From contig CM023538.1 of the NCBI GenBank assembly GCA_013350335.1, forward strand, positions 47,424,201 to 47,488,200: DNA of 64,000 bases, given 5' to 3'. This DNA is from Chimonanthus salicifolius (taxonomy: Eukaryota > Streptophyta > Magnoliopsida > Laurales > Calycanthaceae). The position numbers were made by a program, and so were the translations under genes. Shown here piece by piece: positions 44,391 to 56,704 of this stretch (position 1 is its first letter; every line of letters starts with the position of its first letter). The notes under the pieces are model-generated. The model saw only the letters and a program-made list of their open reading frames with translations, was not told where the DNA came from and did not search any database.

Positions 44391-45166
44391 AAAAAGAAGC
44401 GAAAGAAGTTGAATGGTCACAGCCCCGGGCCTAGCCGACATGCTGCAGCTTGGTGTCCTTTCCTTTTATTTGAAAAAGAAAAAAATCCATCATGAGACGT
44501 GGTTGCCTGTTCACCTCTCTCAACTTGGAATTTTCAACGTATTTATAATCGGTTTCAATGATAGAATTCGTTCAAATTTTTTCACAGCGAGGTTTTAACT
44601 CGTTCTAAATAGTAGCATGTTTATATTGGCTCATTTTCTCTGGACACAAGTATTAATAGAATAATAGGCAATTGATTTAGACTATCTTCATCCACAAATT
44701 GATAAATCAACTATTCAAATGGACTTCCGTCGAAAGTGTAATCTATCAAAGTTTTGCAAATGACAACTCTTTATAGAATTAGTGTCAATGAAAACCATTT
44801 ATGTTTGAATGAATCAAATTGAAGAAAAAAAAATCCATTAATTAAACAAAAAACGAGACTTAATGGCGGATTATGTCTTCAATTTAATTTATGCAAATTT
44901 AAGAAAACTAGAAATTCACAAATTTCCAACTCGAGAGCTCCACAGGACTTCTTTGGTTTCTCCAATATTTCCGGTACAAAATTTGGCCAATCAAAGCACT
45001 TATTTATAGGTTGCAAATGATAAAAAAGGAGATAATTAAAAAAATACAAGATAATACCTATGCTAGCCACTTAAGCTAGAGGGATAAACAAGAAGCCTTA
45101 AGAGTCATCCATGCACCCACATCTTGTGGAATTCGAATTTTGAGAGGGAGAAAATGGGTGGAGTTT

Positions 45167-45589
45167 TTTTTTTTTTTTGGGTGAATATTGGGTAAAATTC
45201 ATTCAAAGAGGGAAAAGATCTCTAAAAGTATACAAAAGTAGCTCAAGCATGAGCAAAAGAAACAGAATAAAAAAGCCCACAACCTGGGCCAAGTAAAGGA
45301 GTCCATAGGGGATGAAAAAAAGAAGAAGGAAAAATCCCAAACAAAACTTAAAGATCACTAAAAACTCCCATACCAATTTATTTTAGACAGAATGGGAGAG
45401 CTTAAGTAGTTAATCCAATCTTCAAGACTCAAAAAATAGGACTCCTTAGTTTTAGCAATATACAGGTGATTGACATTCATGCAATTAAGGAGGCCAGCAA
45501 CAACACCAGCAACAACACGAGCTTGGGTTCTTATCCGCCAATGGCAGGAAGAAGGAGTAAAGACAGCTGAAAGAGTTAGATAATAATGA
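45167..45589 (-). mobile_element. 5'-truncated LINE (or SINE) 3' end
   Basis: On the minus strand the insert ends GAATGAATTTTACCCAATAT and an A tail (plus T run 45164-45178). GTGGAGTTT is duplicated on both sides (45158-45166 and 45590-45598), and copy B has one uninterrupted GGTGGAGTTTGTTGG at about 52955. A poly-A end with a 9-bp TSD indicates target-primed retroposition. The 423 bp carry no recognisable domain. Confidence 0.8.
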
Positions 45590-46499
45590 GTGGAGTTTGT
45601 TGGTGTGTTTGAAATTCAAGCATGGAATGTGTAGGAATGGTGGGATTTGAAGTTCAAACATGGGGATAGAGGAGAGGCAAAAAAATGAGAGAAGGCTATG
45701 GAGGCTGAGGTAGGCTTGTGTAATTTCTAGTGTGGCCTTAGGGACTTCAAAAACGAGATGGGCCCAGGGAAGGCCTAATGGGCTTGGGCCTAGTTGGGCC
45801 CAAAGCATGTGTATATATAAGGCCCACGTTTCCCTCCTTCAATCTGAACATAATTTTGATGGTTCAATTCATTGATCCCATCCAACTAGGCCATGATTGC
45901 AATATGTATTGGCTGATACATATCAATCTTGATCGAATTGATACTATAATGGCTCCTCATGAAATCACGCATTTCGAAGAGTTTTACAAACTGCGATCTT
46001 GATTAAAAGTTAATTGGATTGTATTTGTGTAATGTGAGTACGGTCCAAAAACAAAGGAAAACTGAGTAAGCGCATGCGACGCGTGCATCGCTCCCTTAAT
46101 TGCGACCCATCATGGTGCGCTCGTTATGAACTGACGCAATGTATCGATTCTCCAAAATCCGCTATATAGTGACAGATAAACTCTGTATCAGCTTTATTTT
46201 TTACCTATTGTTGAGAGGCCTCAGACCTCTTTCTAATTTACTTATTCACACAATATTTTTTTAACAAATTTTTTCAAGAATATTTGGTTTAATTTTTTAG
46301 AAATATTTATAAATTTTCAAAGTATGAAAGAAATCAAAGAAAGATAAACTTATTAAATCTGAGTAGAATTCTCAGTCCAACACTTGATACAAAGTTTACT
46401 TAATTTGTATATAAAAAAACGAAAAGAAGAGTCAAGGGGACTTGAAGAGGCATGAAAAACACGTAGACTCAATTTTTCTACCAACTAATAAAATTCTCA

Positions 46500-46836
46500 T
46501 CATTAAAAGAATTTTATTAGTTGCCTTCCATGTGATGACATGAATGCCACATGGCAATGCCACATCACTCACGTGCCACCTCAGTTGATGAGGTACACTT
46601 TAATGCATTAAACGCACTAACTTATCCAATTCAAATAATTTAACTAAATTTACCCAATTTTTTTAAAATCAAGGTCACCCATGACCCATTGGGCCTTAAT
46701 TGGGTAATTGACCAATTTCCTTTCCCATCTAATGTCCATTTCAACTTTTTAACTTCAAATTCAATTAAATTGCAATCCAAATGGGTCAATCCAATAAATT
46801 TATAAACTAAGGAAAATCCGGGGTGTTATAGGGAAG
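46500..46836 (+). mobile_element. 3' fragment of a Gypsy-type LTR
   Basis: The sequence CATGACCCATTGGGCCTTAA through CCGGGGTGTTATA resembles the last 300 bp of the solo LTR that ends at 35368. It lies at the break between copies A and B, so the junction of the duplication is marked by LTR sequence. Confidence 0.55.
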
Positions 46837-47659
46837 TTCAGTTTGCCGACATATCGACCCAGTCGATATATCGTCTGAGGGAAATTTAGTTTCCCCTATT
46901 TCTTTCAATGGACATTCACCACATTTTATTCATAGTTTTTTGGACCAAAATATCATCATTCATTTTATTCATTAAAGAGAAATTTTATACAAAATAGGGA
47001 GTTAAAACTCTGGGTCCTTACACAACCCATCGCAGGGAAGAAATTCAGTATTTTCTTAGTTGCTCTCAAGTCAATACCATCGTCAGTGGCGACCCATCGC
47101 CAATGCCCTTGGCGACCCATTGCCATTGGCGATGCATCGGCCTTGATAGTAAAACTGTTGTTTGGGCCGGTTTTGCAAATTTGGTTTCTCCATGATTTCG
47201 ATACTAGAAATGCAAAATACACACCATAATACATTCATTTACACATCATAGCATCATATTACACATATATGACTTATACACAAGGTCTTTATGCCACAAG
47301 TGGCATAATCATCCAATATTTACATAGTTTTAATATAAAACTAAATAAGTATAAATCCTACCATCGAACATCACTGGAGTCCAATTCCTAAGCATTGCAA
47401 AGGGATTCTTCATTCCCCCATCCAATACATGACCTGCATTGTAATGGATATGAGCTCCAACCTAGTGAAGAGAACTCAAATTAACAAGTCCCTCTCAATT
47501 TTTAGAATATCAAATTTTCAATGCAAGATACAAGGGAAACACTTAGAACACCATAGCATACCTTACCATTGGTTCTTTTCTTTCCACTAACACACCCATG
47601 TATACTTACACATACATATGTAAACCCATATATGTATAATCACAAATGCATATGCAACC

Positions 47660-48174
47660 TGTAACGACCCTACCCCAACTTCCCAGTGTGATATTGTCCA
47701 CTTTGGGCCCATCATGTCCTCATGGTTTTGCTTTGGGCCTTTGCCCACATGGCCAAGCCCAAAATGCCTCACACATGGGAGAGTGGGGCTTCCCTCATAT
47801 TAACACCCAACCCACCCACCTCACTTCCAATGTGGGACTTTCATTGAGGTGGTGGTGGGGGTATAACAATCTACCCCCCTTAAAACCAGAGCCATACCCG
47901 GCTCTGTCACATCACAGAGCTAGAGGGCCCACATAGTCCGAGTGTTGAACCGTACTCTAATACCACTTATTACGACCCTACCCTAAATTCCCAGTGTGAT
48001 ATTGTCCTCTTTGGGCACACAATGCCCTCACAGTTTTGCTTTGGGCTTTGGCTCATATGGCCAAGCCCAAAAGGCCTCACACATGGGAGAGGTGGGTTTC
48101 CTTCATATTAACACCCAACCCACCCACCTCACTACCGATGTGGGACTTTCTTTGAGGTGGGTGGGGGTATTACA
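47660..48174 (-). mobile_element. TRIM retrotransposon, 515 bp
   Basis: Direct repeats at 47660-47868 (TGTAACGACCCTACCCC...TATAACA) and 47968-48174 (...GACCCTACCCTAAATTCCC...GTATTACA) are LTRs of about 208 bp. On the minus strand TGGTATTAGAG (plus 47955-47965), a primer site like the initiator-Met one, follows the right LTR, and AAGGGGGGTAGAT (plus 47869-47881) precedes the left one. The internal part is only 99 bp and has no coding capacity. Flanks CAACC and TAACA match the empty site CAACT in copy A (near 37730) with changes. Confidence 0.88.
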
Positions 48175-51100
48175 TAACATACACATTCATTCTCATGTTT
48201 GCTCATGCAAACTCACACATGCACTCTACCTTCTTCTCATGCATTCATAATATTAATAACACAATGTATGTTTAACAAAATGATAAACAAATAAACCATA
48301 TTTATCATTTGTTCTTTTCTTTCCATTTACAACGTTTCAACGAACCTTGTGATACACTAGGGTATCCTACTCAACCTCAACTATATAGGTCCAGGGTATC
48401 CCACTCAACCCTGTCGATGAATCCCACTCATTCTCGAAATAATTAAGTCCCAACACAGAAATAATTCAGCATATTGCAAGAACTCGACCAGACGTACAAG
48501 TGTGTGCATATACATTAACATGTATATTAATTATCAACTATCCGTAAATATCGAAATAATATAAAATCACCATTCACATATCTTTTCTCCATATACTCTT
48601 TCCATGAGGGCTTAACAATAGAGTTTCACTTACCATCAACTAGTTTCAATTCAGGTTAATAAACTAGAATTTTTTCATCTCATCACCTGCACAAACTTAT
48701 TAGCACAGGAATAATCACATGCATACATAACTCTATACATGACCAAACACTGCACTAACCACATGCACATATACTATGGTATGAACCACATGCATGTTCT
48801 AATATAATACATACCATATGCACTACTGATCCTAGCATGAATCTCATGCATGATCAAAGCCACATATATCACATATTCACATAACCAATGCATGAATCAT
48901 ATGCATGGACTATTATGATACATACTACATGCACCGCTAACCATAACATGAATTACAAGCATGTATCTACATTATACACTATCATTGGATATTCCAAAAA
49001 TTATTCAACAGCACATCTAACATTCTCTAGACCTCTAATAAACCCCATACTGCGTTTTAGACCACTAGGCCTCAGTTCCCTGACACCTTTTTATATTTCC
49101 GTTCTGACAATTAGAACAATTATCATCCCTTGCATGGAAGCGGCGTCAAGTCTCGCTTTCCCGTCTCACTTGGTCTTTTCCATCCTATAAATTTCATGGG
49201 TCCCATTTTCAGTGTAGAATCTTACAATTTTCACAACATCCAATATACAAGTTAAGTTGAGTTTCCTCACCTTCTTCAGCTTTAAGTCTTTCACCAGAAA
49301 TCTGTAAAAACGTTGAAAACCCCATAAATTTCATTTCGATTATAAATACACTTAAAATATCTAAAAAATAACCTCTTTTGTACATTTTCTGACTAAAAAT
49401 AGGGTAATGTCTGTGAGTCTCCTAAAATCTTGCTACTTCATTAATTATATTAGAACAGTCATCTGTCAGCAATTTAAAACACACAATAAAAGAAAAAAGA
49501 AAAGTACTCAGTGCCCAATATCATATTTTTTCGGCGCCAGGAAAGTATTGAGACTTTGTCCAGAGGGTAAAGTACATAAAGTAAATAAAAGTACTCAGTG
49601 TTCAACCCCTTTTACCACCGAGCGGCAAAAGTAAAAAAAAGAATATCATTGCATTACAGATGACCACCGAGCGACATTTCCACTGTGCTACCTGTGGAGG
49701 GTTTCGGCCCAGAAGGTATACTGCAGTAAAGTAAACATCCAAAGCTTAAAAGTAAACACTCAAGAGTTAGCTGTGGTTAATTTTTTTCCCATCATTTTAG
49801 TTTAGAGAAGTAAAATCAAGGTTTTGACACAAGTCAAAACTATTTTAAGAGATGTTACTCAATAGTTAAAAAAAAATCAATTTTCCTAAATCTTTAGAGA
49901 CGATTTTTTAAGCTCAAAATTAACTCATTTCTTCATAAAAAGTAAATCAGAATTTTTAAAATTTAGAATAGATAAATTTTGATACTTTATTTGTAAAATT
50001 TTAATGAAAAATGATGAAGTTTAAAAACTCAAGAAATACACCGGGAAACGTTAAACTCACAGTTGCTGCTATATGAAACAGTGAAGACAAGGAAAAGAGG
50101 AAAAGAAGGAATAAAAGGATAAGAAACGAGAGAGAGAAAAAGAACCGTATGGAAAGAGAGGAAAGGTGGTTTGTATTTTTATTTTTTATTTCATCCTCAC
50201 CTTCATCGCATAAGTAGATAAAGGAATGGGGTTGCCTTGGCAACCAAGTTACCTAGACTAATAGCATAGGAGTAGCATGTAGATTTACATGTATTTTACT
50301 TTATTATTATTAAGAATCTTTTCTCATTTCACTTCAAGAGGGTGAATTGCAGCCATGTACAGAGCTGCAGCTTTTGAATAACGATGCATTTATTACATTA
50401 TTTTATATTTTATTTCAAAAATCTCCATCTTTATCTAAAAGAAATGATTAATTTATTACTTATCATCTTAAAAAACACACTTTTAAAATATCTTCTTCTA
50501 AGTTGAGTATTTTCAAGGTCCTTTTTTAACTAATCCAACCAGTCAAATAAATTGGGTATTTAAAATTAGAAATACCATAAAAGTTTTAGAGAGAAAATAC
50601 ACCAAATACCCGATGATTTAAATAAAAATCATAAAAATGTCAAATTTTCAAAATTTAAAAAAATATTTTGGAAAAATTCTAACTTTAAAATCAGACAATG
50701 TAAATTCATCTAATAAAAATATTTTAAAGCTTCGAGATATTTTGACACTCTTAAATATTTGAAAATACACTTTTATAAAATAGAGACACTCTTGACGACT
50801 AAAAAATCACACTTCTGGCAATCGAAATGACTGATTGTAAAATTCTACAAACTCAGAATTTAAAACTGAATAAATGAGTGAAATTTGTGAAATTAAATAT
50901 CTCAATTGAAGGATTTTCCAAATACAAATAGTTTTTAGAGTCTCAATCGAAAAAAGTTCAAATAATTACAATTTTGCCACTGCACTAAAATGAGTCGGAT
51001 CCACATGTTTCTGAGCTCAAATCGAGTCAAACTTTGACTCTACACAAGTCCATTCTGTAATCTATCAGATTAACGTACTATTAATCACAATTAACGGCTA

Positions 51101-53013
51101 ATAATTGCATAATTGGACACTAGTTAGGGTCAAGGTATATTACAGCCGCATTGATTCACAAAGTTGGTGAGATACGCTGAGTTGTGGGTGACTTCAACCT
51201 TATGGAGTATTTATTTTAATTTGAAATCATTTAACTTTTGAGTTGTAATTTTTTTTCAGATTAATATATTTCAAACTCTTGAAATTCGGCTTGTTATATT
51301 ATTGTGATTTTTATTTTCAGCTGCCGGGGTGGGGTCTCACATCTTGTGCCCAGTATATCCTTTTTATATTTCTACACACCACAAGCCAATAGGTAAAATT
51401 TGATTAAAGTACTAACATCATAACAAATTGTTTAAATACAATATAACTAAGATAATTGTTGTAGATCCGTAAAGAAATAAAAATAAGACTAGTGACCTGA
51501 ACTCTATTTTTAAATACATTCTATCTAAAATATTAAAAGTGATTTCTCTTATTGTTTACAATATCTTTTTAACTTTTTAAACATTTGCCATAATAAACAG
51601 CGAATTATATAATTCTTTTTAAAGTTCAATCAACAAAAATAAATATTAATACAATTAAATTAAAAATTAAAAATCTAATTTCAAATATTTTAATATAATA
51701 TATTATTTTTATAGACATGTTAAGAGCTTTACAATTTGTGAAGCCCAAACAGGTTTATAACCCCACCAATTTAGACAGCGTTTGTATTTTGCTTGGTCGG
51801 TACAGCAGGATGCTGTACTCGGTCAATTTCCAGGCACTGCTTACTACAGTAAACCAGACGCTGTCAATGTTTTCTTCCCTGTCTCTACTCTGTAGGGTGG
51901 TATCTCAGTTTAAAACTCAGCCCGTCTCTGCAGCTGATTACACAACCAGGCCGGTTTTTTTTTTTTTTTCACACGCTCAACTCAGTAGGTTGCTGTTACA
52001 ACATTCAAGCCAATCTACAATGGCTGCTTCTGCCTCTTCCTTTTGCTTCTTTTTTTTTTTTTAACAAATTGCTAGTAAACGTCAACTACACATCAAAACA
52101 CTAGAAAGAAACAAAAGAACTTGACTGGTCACATCAGCTCGGCTTAACTTTGTTCTGCAACTTGTTCTTCCGAGGGCCCAGCCGCCCAGCCGACATGCTG
52201 CAGCTTCGTGTCCTTCCCCTTTTTTTAAAAAAATAAAAAATCCTGTAGTGAGACATGGCTGCCTCTTCTTTGTTCTCAACTTGGCTTTTTCAACGCATTT
52301 ACAATCCGTTTCAATGACACAACTCGGTCAATTTTTTTCACAGCGAGTTTTTAACTCGTCTTACATAGTAGCATGTTTATATTGTCCCATTTTCTCTTGA
52401 CATAGGTATAAGAAACCAATTCTAATAGCCAATTGATCTTGACTTGATAGTGTAGAAATCTATCTTCGCCCACAATTTGATAAATTAACATTTTAAATGG
52501 ACTCTCATTCAAAGTGTATCCAATCAAGGTTTTGCAAGTGACAACTCTTTATGGAATAATTGTCAATAAAAGCCAGTTTCCATTTTGAAGGAATTAAATT
52601 GAAAAAAAAAGAATAAAGAAATTAATTCCAATTAATTAAGCAACAAATGAGACTTAATGCCGGATTATGTCTTCATTTCAATTCATGCAAATTTAACAAA
52701 ACTAGAAATTCACAAATTTCCAACTCGAGAACTCTCTACTCGACACTTCTTTGATTTCTCCAATATTCACGGTCCAAAACTTGGCTAATCAAAGCACTTA
52801 TTTATAGGTTGCAAATGATAAAAAGGAGATAATTAAAAAAATAGAAGATAATACCTATGCTAACCACTTAAGCTAGAGGGATGAAGAAGAAGCCTAAAGA
52901 GTCATCCATGCACCCCCATCTTGTGGAATTCGAATTTTGAGAGTGAGAAAATAGGTGGAGTTTGTTGGTGTGTTTGAAATTCAAGCATGGAATGGGTAGG
53001 GAGGGAGGGATTT

Positions 53014-53206
53014 TGTTGGAGTATATTTAGAGTTCTAATATTAATAGAATTATTGTATGATTAAGAGTCTAAGTTGACTTAATTTCTAATTAAGAGATAT
53101 ATTTGGTTTATAATTAGATTAAGAGTTTGAGTGTGATTGTGATAACCTAAGGTCGGCTAGAGGTTATAAATATATGTAATAGCGTAGGTATTCAATACAG
53201 TCTTCA
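53014..53206. mobile_element. Small Copia-type solo LTR, 193 bp
   Basis: TGTTGGAGTATATTTAGAG...ATACAGTCTTCA interrupts the copy B sequence between GATTT (53009-53013) and AATTT (53207-53211), a TSD with one mismatch. Copy A has GGGATTTGAAGTTCAAAC without it, at about 45642. A TATA-like GGTTATAAATATATG (about 53163-53177) fits an LTR promoter. Confidence 0.85.
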
Positions 53207-54087
53207 AATTTGAAGTTCAAAGATGGGGATAGAGGAGAGGGAAAAAATGAGAGAAGGCTATGGAGACTGAGGTAGGCTTGTGCATGTCCCGATGTGGCCT
53301 TAGGGACTTCAAAACTGAGATGGGCCGATGGAAGGCCCAATGGGCTTGGGCCTAGTTGGGCCCAAAGAACCCTCAGTCTAGTCCATGTGTATAAGGCTCT
53401 TGCTTCCCTTCTTCAATTTGAACATAATTTCGATAGTTCAATTCGTCGATCCCATCCAACTAGGCCACAATTGCAATATGTATTGGCTGATACATATCAA
53501 TCTTGATTGAATAGATACTGAAATGATCCCTCATGAAATCACGCATTTCAAAGAGTTTTATGGACTCATTTCTTGATTAAAAGTGAATTGTCCCATATTT
53601 GCATACTATGTGTACGGTCCAAAAACAATGGAAAACCCAGCAAAGCACGCGACACGCGTATCGCTCTCTTGATCGCGGCCCATCGTGGTGCGGTTGCTAT
53701 GAACTGATACATTGTGGACGCAATGTATCGATTCTCCAAAATCCACTATATAGTAGTAGATACACTCTGTATCAGCTGTATTTTTTACCTGATGTTGAGA
53801 GGCCTCAGCCCTCTTTCTAATTTACTATTAACGCAATAATTTTTTAATATATTTTCTTAAGAATATTTGATTTAATTTTTTCAAAAATATTTATAAATAT
53901 TCAAAGTACCAAAAGGAATCAAAGAAAGAGAAACTTATTAAATCTGAGTAGAATTCTCAGTCCAACACTTGATACAAAATTTACTTAATTTGCATATAAA
54001 AAAAGAAAAGAAGAGTTGAGAGGACTTGAAAAGGCATGAAAAACACGAGGACTCAATTTTTCTGCCGACTAATAAAACTCTCATCAT

Positions 54088-54987
54088 CAGAAGAAGAAGA
54101 CAATGGAGATAATGAAGAAGTTAAAGGCTCCGATTCAGAATATTCAGAAGATGATAATCATTTAATAAACAAATTTTAAGTGAATTTAGCTATGGAAAAT
54201 GTAATGAAAATCCAAGTTGTGATTGTAGTATATGTCAACTAAAGTATGGATCATCTTCTTTAGACTCATTAAAAGCAATAATAAAGTGATAGGACCACGG
54301 GGTAGTTTTTCCTTAATTTGTAATTTTTTAATTTAATAAATTTAATCTATCCCTCTATTAGAAATTAGGCCTTTGTTATTTATATTACTTTGTTGACATT
54401 TAGTTTATTTGAACCTTCAAGATTCTATTTTATTCCGAATGTTTTAATACATTTTTTGAAAGAAATAGCTAATTACGTCAATAAGATATTAAAGTATCTA
54501 AATTTTTATTTAATTGTAACTTACCATTTTAAATTTTAATATTTCTCCTTTCATTTTCATTTTCATATTTAGGTATTATATTTTCTATTTTTATGTGCCT
54601 ATGCACTGTGCATGTCTCAATGCTAGTGTATGCGTGATTAGATTACAAAGTTACCAGTATTTTGTGGGTAATGATCCAACATTTAAATCCGATATTTTTG
54701 GGTACGGTTATTCTATTTTTAAAAGTTTTTGAAAATCTTTAAAAATATTTTAGATGATATTATTATGTATCGGCTTACACGTCGTTTCACACAATATCCT
54801 TTGAGAAGCCAACAGTTAAAGGTTTAAGAATGTCTATCAAAATAATTGATCAAACAAGTGAAGTCACATTTATCAAGTGTCAATAGGCTGATCTACATTA
54901 AAATAATTTTGGATTAAAGGTAGACTTCTATTTCACAGTAAGATAATTTTTGAATGAGGTCAAATTGAATGGGAAGATCCAATTCAT
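54088..54987. other. Intergenic DNA beginning with an acidic, Cys-containing broken frame
   Basis: At 54091-54180 the plus strand codes for a Glu/Asp/Ser-rich stretch (EEVKGSDSEYSEDDN). A one-base shift gives SYGKCNENPSCDCSICQLK and then a stop near 54288. Acidic and Cys-rich patches of this kind occur in pararetrovirus coat-protein regions, but the assignment is weak. The remainder, to 54987, is AT-rich with nothing recognised. Confidence 0.3.
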
Positions 54988-54995
54988 GGGTAGAA

Positions 54996-55390
54996 TAGGG
55001 CTGAAACCGGGTCAGGTCGGATCGGGTTTTTTAAACTCAATTTGGCCCGAGTTACTAATATATAGAAATCGACTCGACCCGACTTAAACTTTTGACCTGG
55101 ACTTCTTGACCCTATCCGTTCTAAATTATAACCCTACTCAACCCGAAACCCAACCTGACCTGCATTTTGAATTTATTTTACCTACTTTTTACTGGGTCGG
55201 GTTTGATCAGGTTGGGTCGAGTTAACTTAAAAATCTCTAAATTCAACCAGACCAGAATTCAATGCGGGTTTTTGGCTTCTCAACTCGACCTGATCCGACC
55301 CGCTGACCCGACTTTCATTACCCAACCCGCATGATTTTCGGGTTCGGTCATGCGGGTTCGGGCCAACACCCGACCCAAGTTTCACCCCTA
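54996..55390. mobile_element. Non-autonomous hAT MITE, 395 bp
   Basis: The left end TAGGGCTGAAACCGGGTC and the inverse of the right end, TAGGGGTGAAACTTGGGTC, form the terminal inverted repeat. Flanks GGGTAGAA (54988-54995) and GGTAGAAA or AGGTAGAA (from 55390) match as an 8-bp TSD with one difference. GGGTCGGGT-type motifs fill it, as in the element at 4030-4397. No coding capacity; the minus frame at 55227-55445 is spurious. Confidence 0.82.
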
Positions 55391-55444
55391 GGTAGAAATA
55401 AGGGAAAGGGATGACAATAAGGCCTGAAATGAACCTATTTAACA

Positions 55445-55860
55445 TTCAATCTCTTGTTCCCGTAATATCCTTAATATATTTCTAAACACTACAAACTGAT
55501 TGGTAAAAATTGATTAAGTACTAATATCGTATTAAAAATTGTAAATACAATAATAACTAAGTCAAATTGTTGTAGATCCATAAAGATATAAAATTAAGAC
55601 AAGTGATATGCATTCTATTTTTAATAATGAAGATAGATTCTATCTAAAATATTAAAAGTGATTTCTGTTATGGCTCACAACATCTTTTTAACTTTTTAAA
55701 CATTTGTCATAGTAAACAGCAAACTATATAATTCTTTTTAAAGTAAACATTAGTATGATTAAATCCAAAAAATTCAAAATTTAAAGTCCAATTTCAAATA
55801 TTTTAAAATGATATAATTTTTTTATAGACTAAGGTAAAGAATTTTATAATTTCTACTTGT
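55445..55860 (+). repeat. Third partial copy of the A/B duplicated sequence (left part)
   Basis: It matches 42255-42620 and 51350-51735: ATTTCTAAACACTACAA, TTGTTGTAGATCCATAAAGA and TTTTTAACTTTTTAAACATT. It ends near TAAGGTAAAGAATTTTATAA, 850 bp upstream of the receptor-like protein ATG. Confidence 0.75.
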
Positions 55861-55965
55861 CTCTCCCAATTGGTTCAGTTTTCAAAAGACATCTCAGATC
55901 ATGTTGGTTCTATATTGCAAATTTCATGGTTTGATCCTTTGAGGTGGGTAGTTGTTAATGTCATT

Positions 55966-56650
55966 CTTGGGACGAAGATCCACTGTAACAATTGTGACCA
56001 AGATTTGAACAATACAAGAAATTTATGATTCATCAGATTCGACGTGGGCTCAGCATAGGGACAGGAGAGGCCCCTTCGAGGCTCCTTCCTCTGTCACCTT
56101 CCAAACAACCCAGTCAAGACGTCCCAAGTCTCCTGTCAGGCCCACTCGTTTAATTTAGTGCAGATTCGTTTAATATTAACGAGAGGACTTGACAGGTGTG
56201 ACGTCTTGACTCGATTATTTGGAAGGTGACCGGAAGGAACCTTTTTTATTTCTTCTTTTTCTTTCCTTTTTAAATAGCTTAAATATCGTATAGAGTCTTG
56301 GGAGGAAGATCCACTGTAAGAATTGTGAGGAAGATTTCAGGAATATAAGAAATTTATGATTCATCAGAATTGAAGTGGGCTTAGCAAAGGGACAGCGGAG
56401 CACCAAGGCATGGAAAGAATGACTACCGAGGTTCCTTCCTCAGTCACCTTCGAAACAACGGAGTCAAGACGTCCCAAGTCTCCCGTCAAGTCCTCTCCTT
56501 TAATTTAGTGCAGATTCTCAATCTTAACGAGAGGACATGACAGGAGTAACGTCTTGACTCGGTTGTGTGAAAGGTGACTGAGAAAGGAGCATCTTCTTTT
56601 ATCTATTCTTTTGCTTTCCTGTCTGAATAGCTTAAATATGGTAAGGAGTC
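55966..56650 (+). promoter_or_regulatory. Duplicated promoter segment with paired W-box dyads
   Basis: Two tandem copies, 55966-56296 and 56297-56650, lie just upstream of the receptor-like protein gene. Shared text includes GGAAGATCCACTGTAA-like starts, AGTCAAGACGTCCCAAGTCT and ATAGCTTAAATAT. Each copy has GTCAAGACGTC and, about 70-80 bp later, its inverse (exact GACGTCTTGAC in copy 1, AACGTCTTGAC in copy 2). W-box cores TTGAC/GTCAA lie at about 56113, 56189 and 56206 in copy 1, and 56463, 56485 and 56554 in copy 2. W boxes bind WRKY factors, which control many defence receptor genes; that role here is inference. Confidence 0.65.
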
Positions 56651-56704
56651 TCTGTGTCTCACTCTGCAAGCATTTGTTTCTGTCAAAACTCAAAACATAG
56701 AAAG

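Larger units (their letters stand above)
37080..46497 (+). repeat. Large direct duplication, copy A
   Basis: Collinear with 47020-54087 over its length, at roughly 85-90% identity by eye. Matching landmarks are GGTTTTGCAAATTTGGTTT (37241/47170), TTGCCTTGGCAACCAAGTTA (41110/50233), AGACAGCGTTTGTATTTTGC (42654/51774), and CTCAGTCCAACACTTGATAC (46372/53957). Copy A holds insertions that are absent from B: a solo LTR (39546-40855), a TIR element (42948-44390) and a LINE end (45167-45589). No gene is recognised in it. Confidence 0.9.
47020..54087 (+). repeat. Large direct duplication, copy B
   Basis: Direct copy of 37080-46497, interrupted by a TRIM (47660-48174) and a small solo LTR (53014-53206), both absent from copy A. 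It begins inside the LTR block, so the first 270 bp of that LTR are missing. Its right end, at CTCATCATCA, corresponds to the end of A at CTCATCATTA. Confidence 0.9.

Noticed and set aside
51717..52064. 115-codon plus frame in copy B
   Set aside because: The matching stretch in copy A is broken and the frame ends in a poly-T-derived Phe run, so there is no sign of conserved coding.
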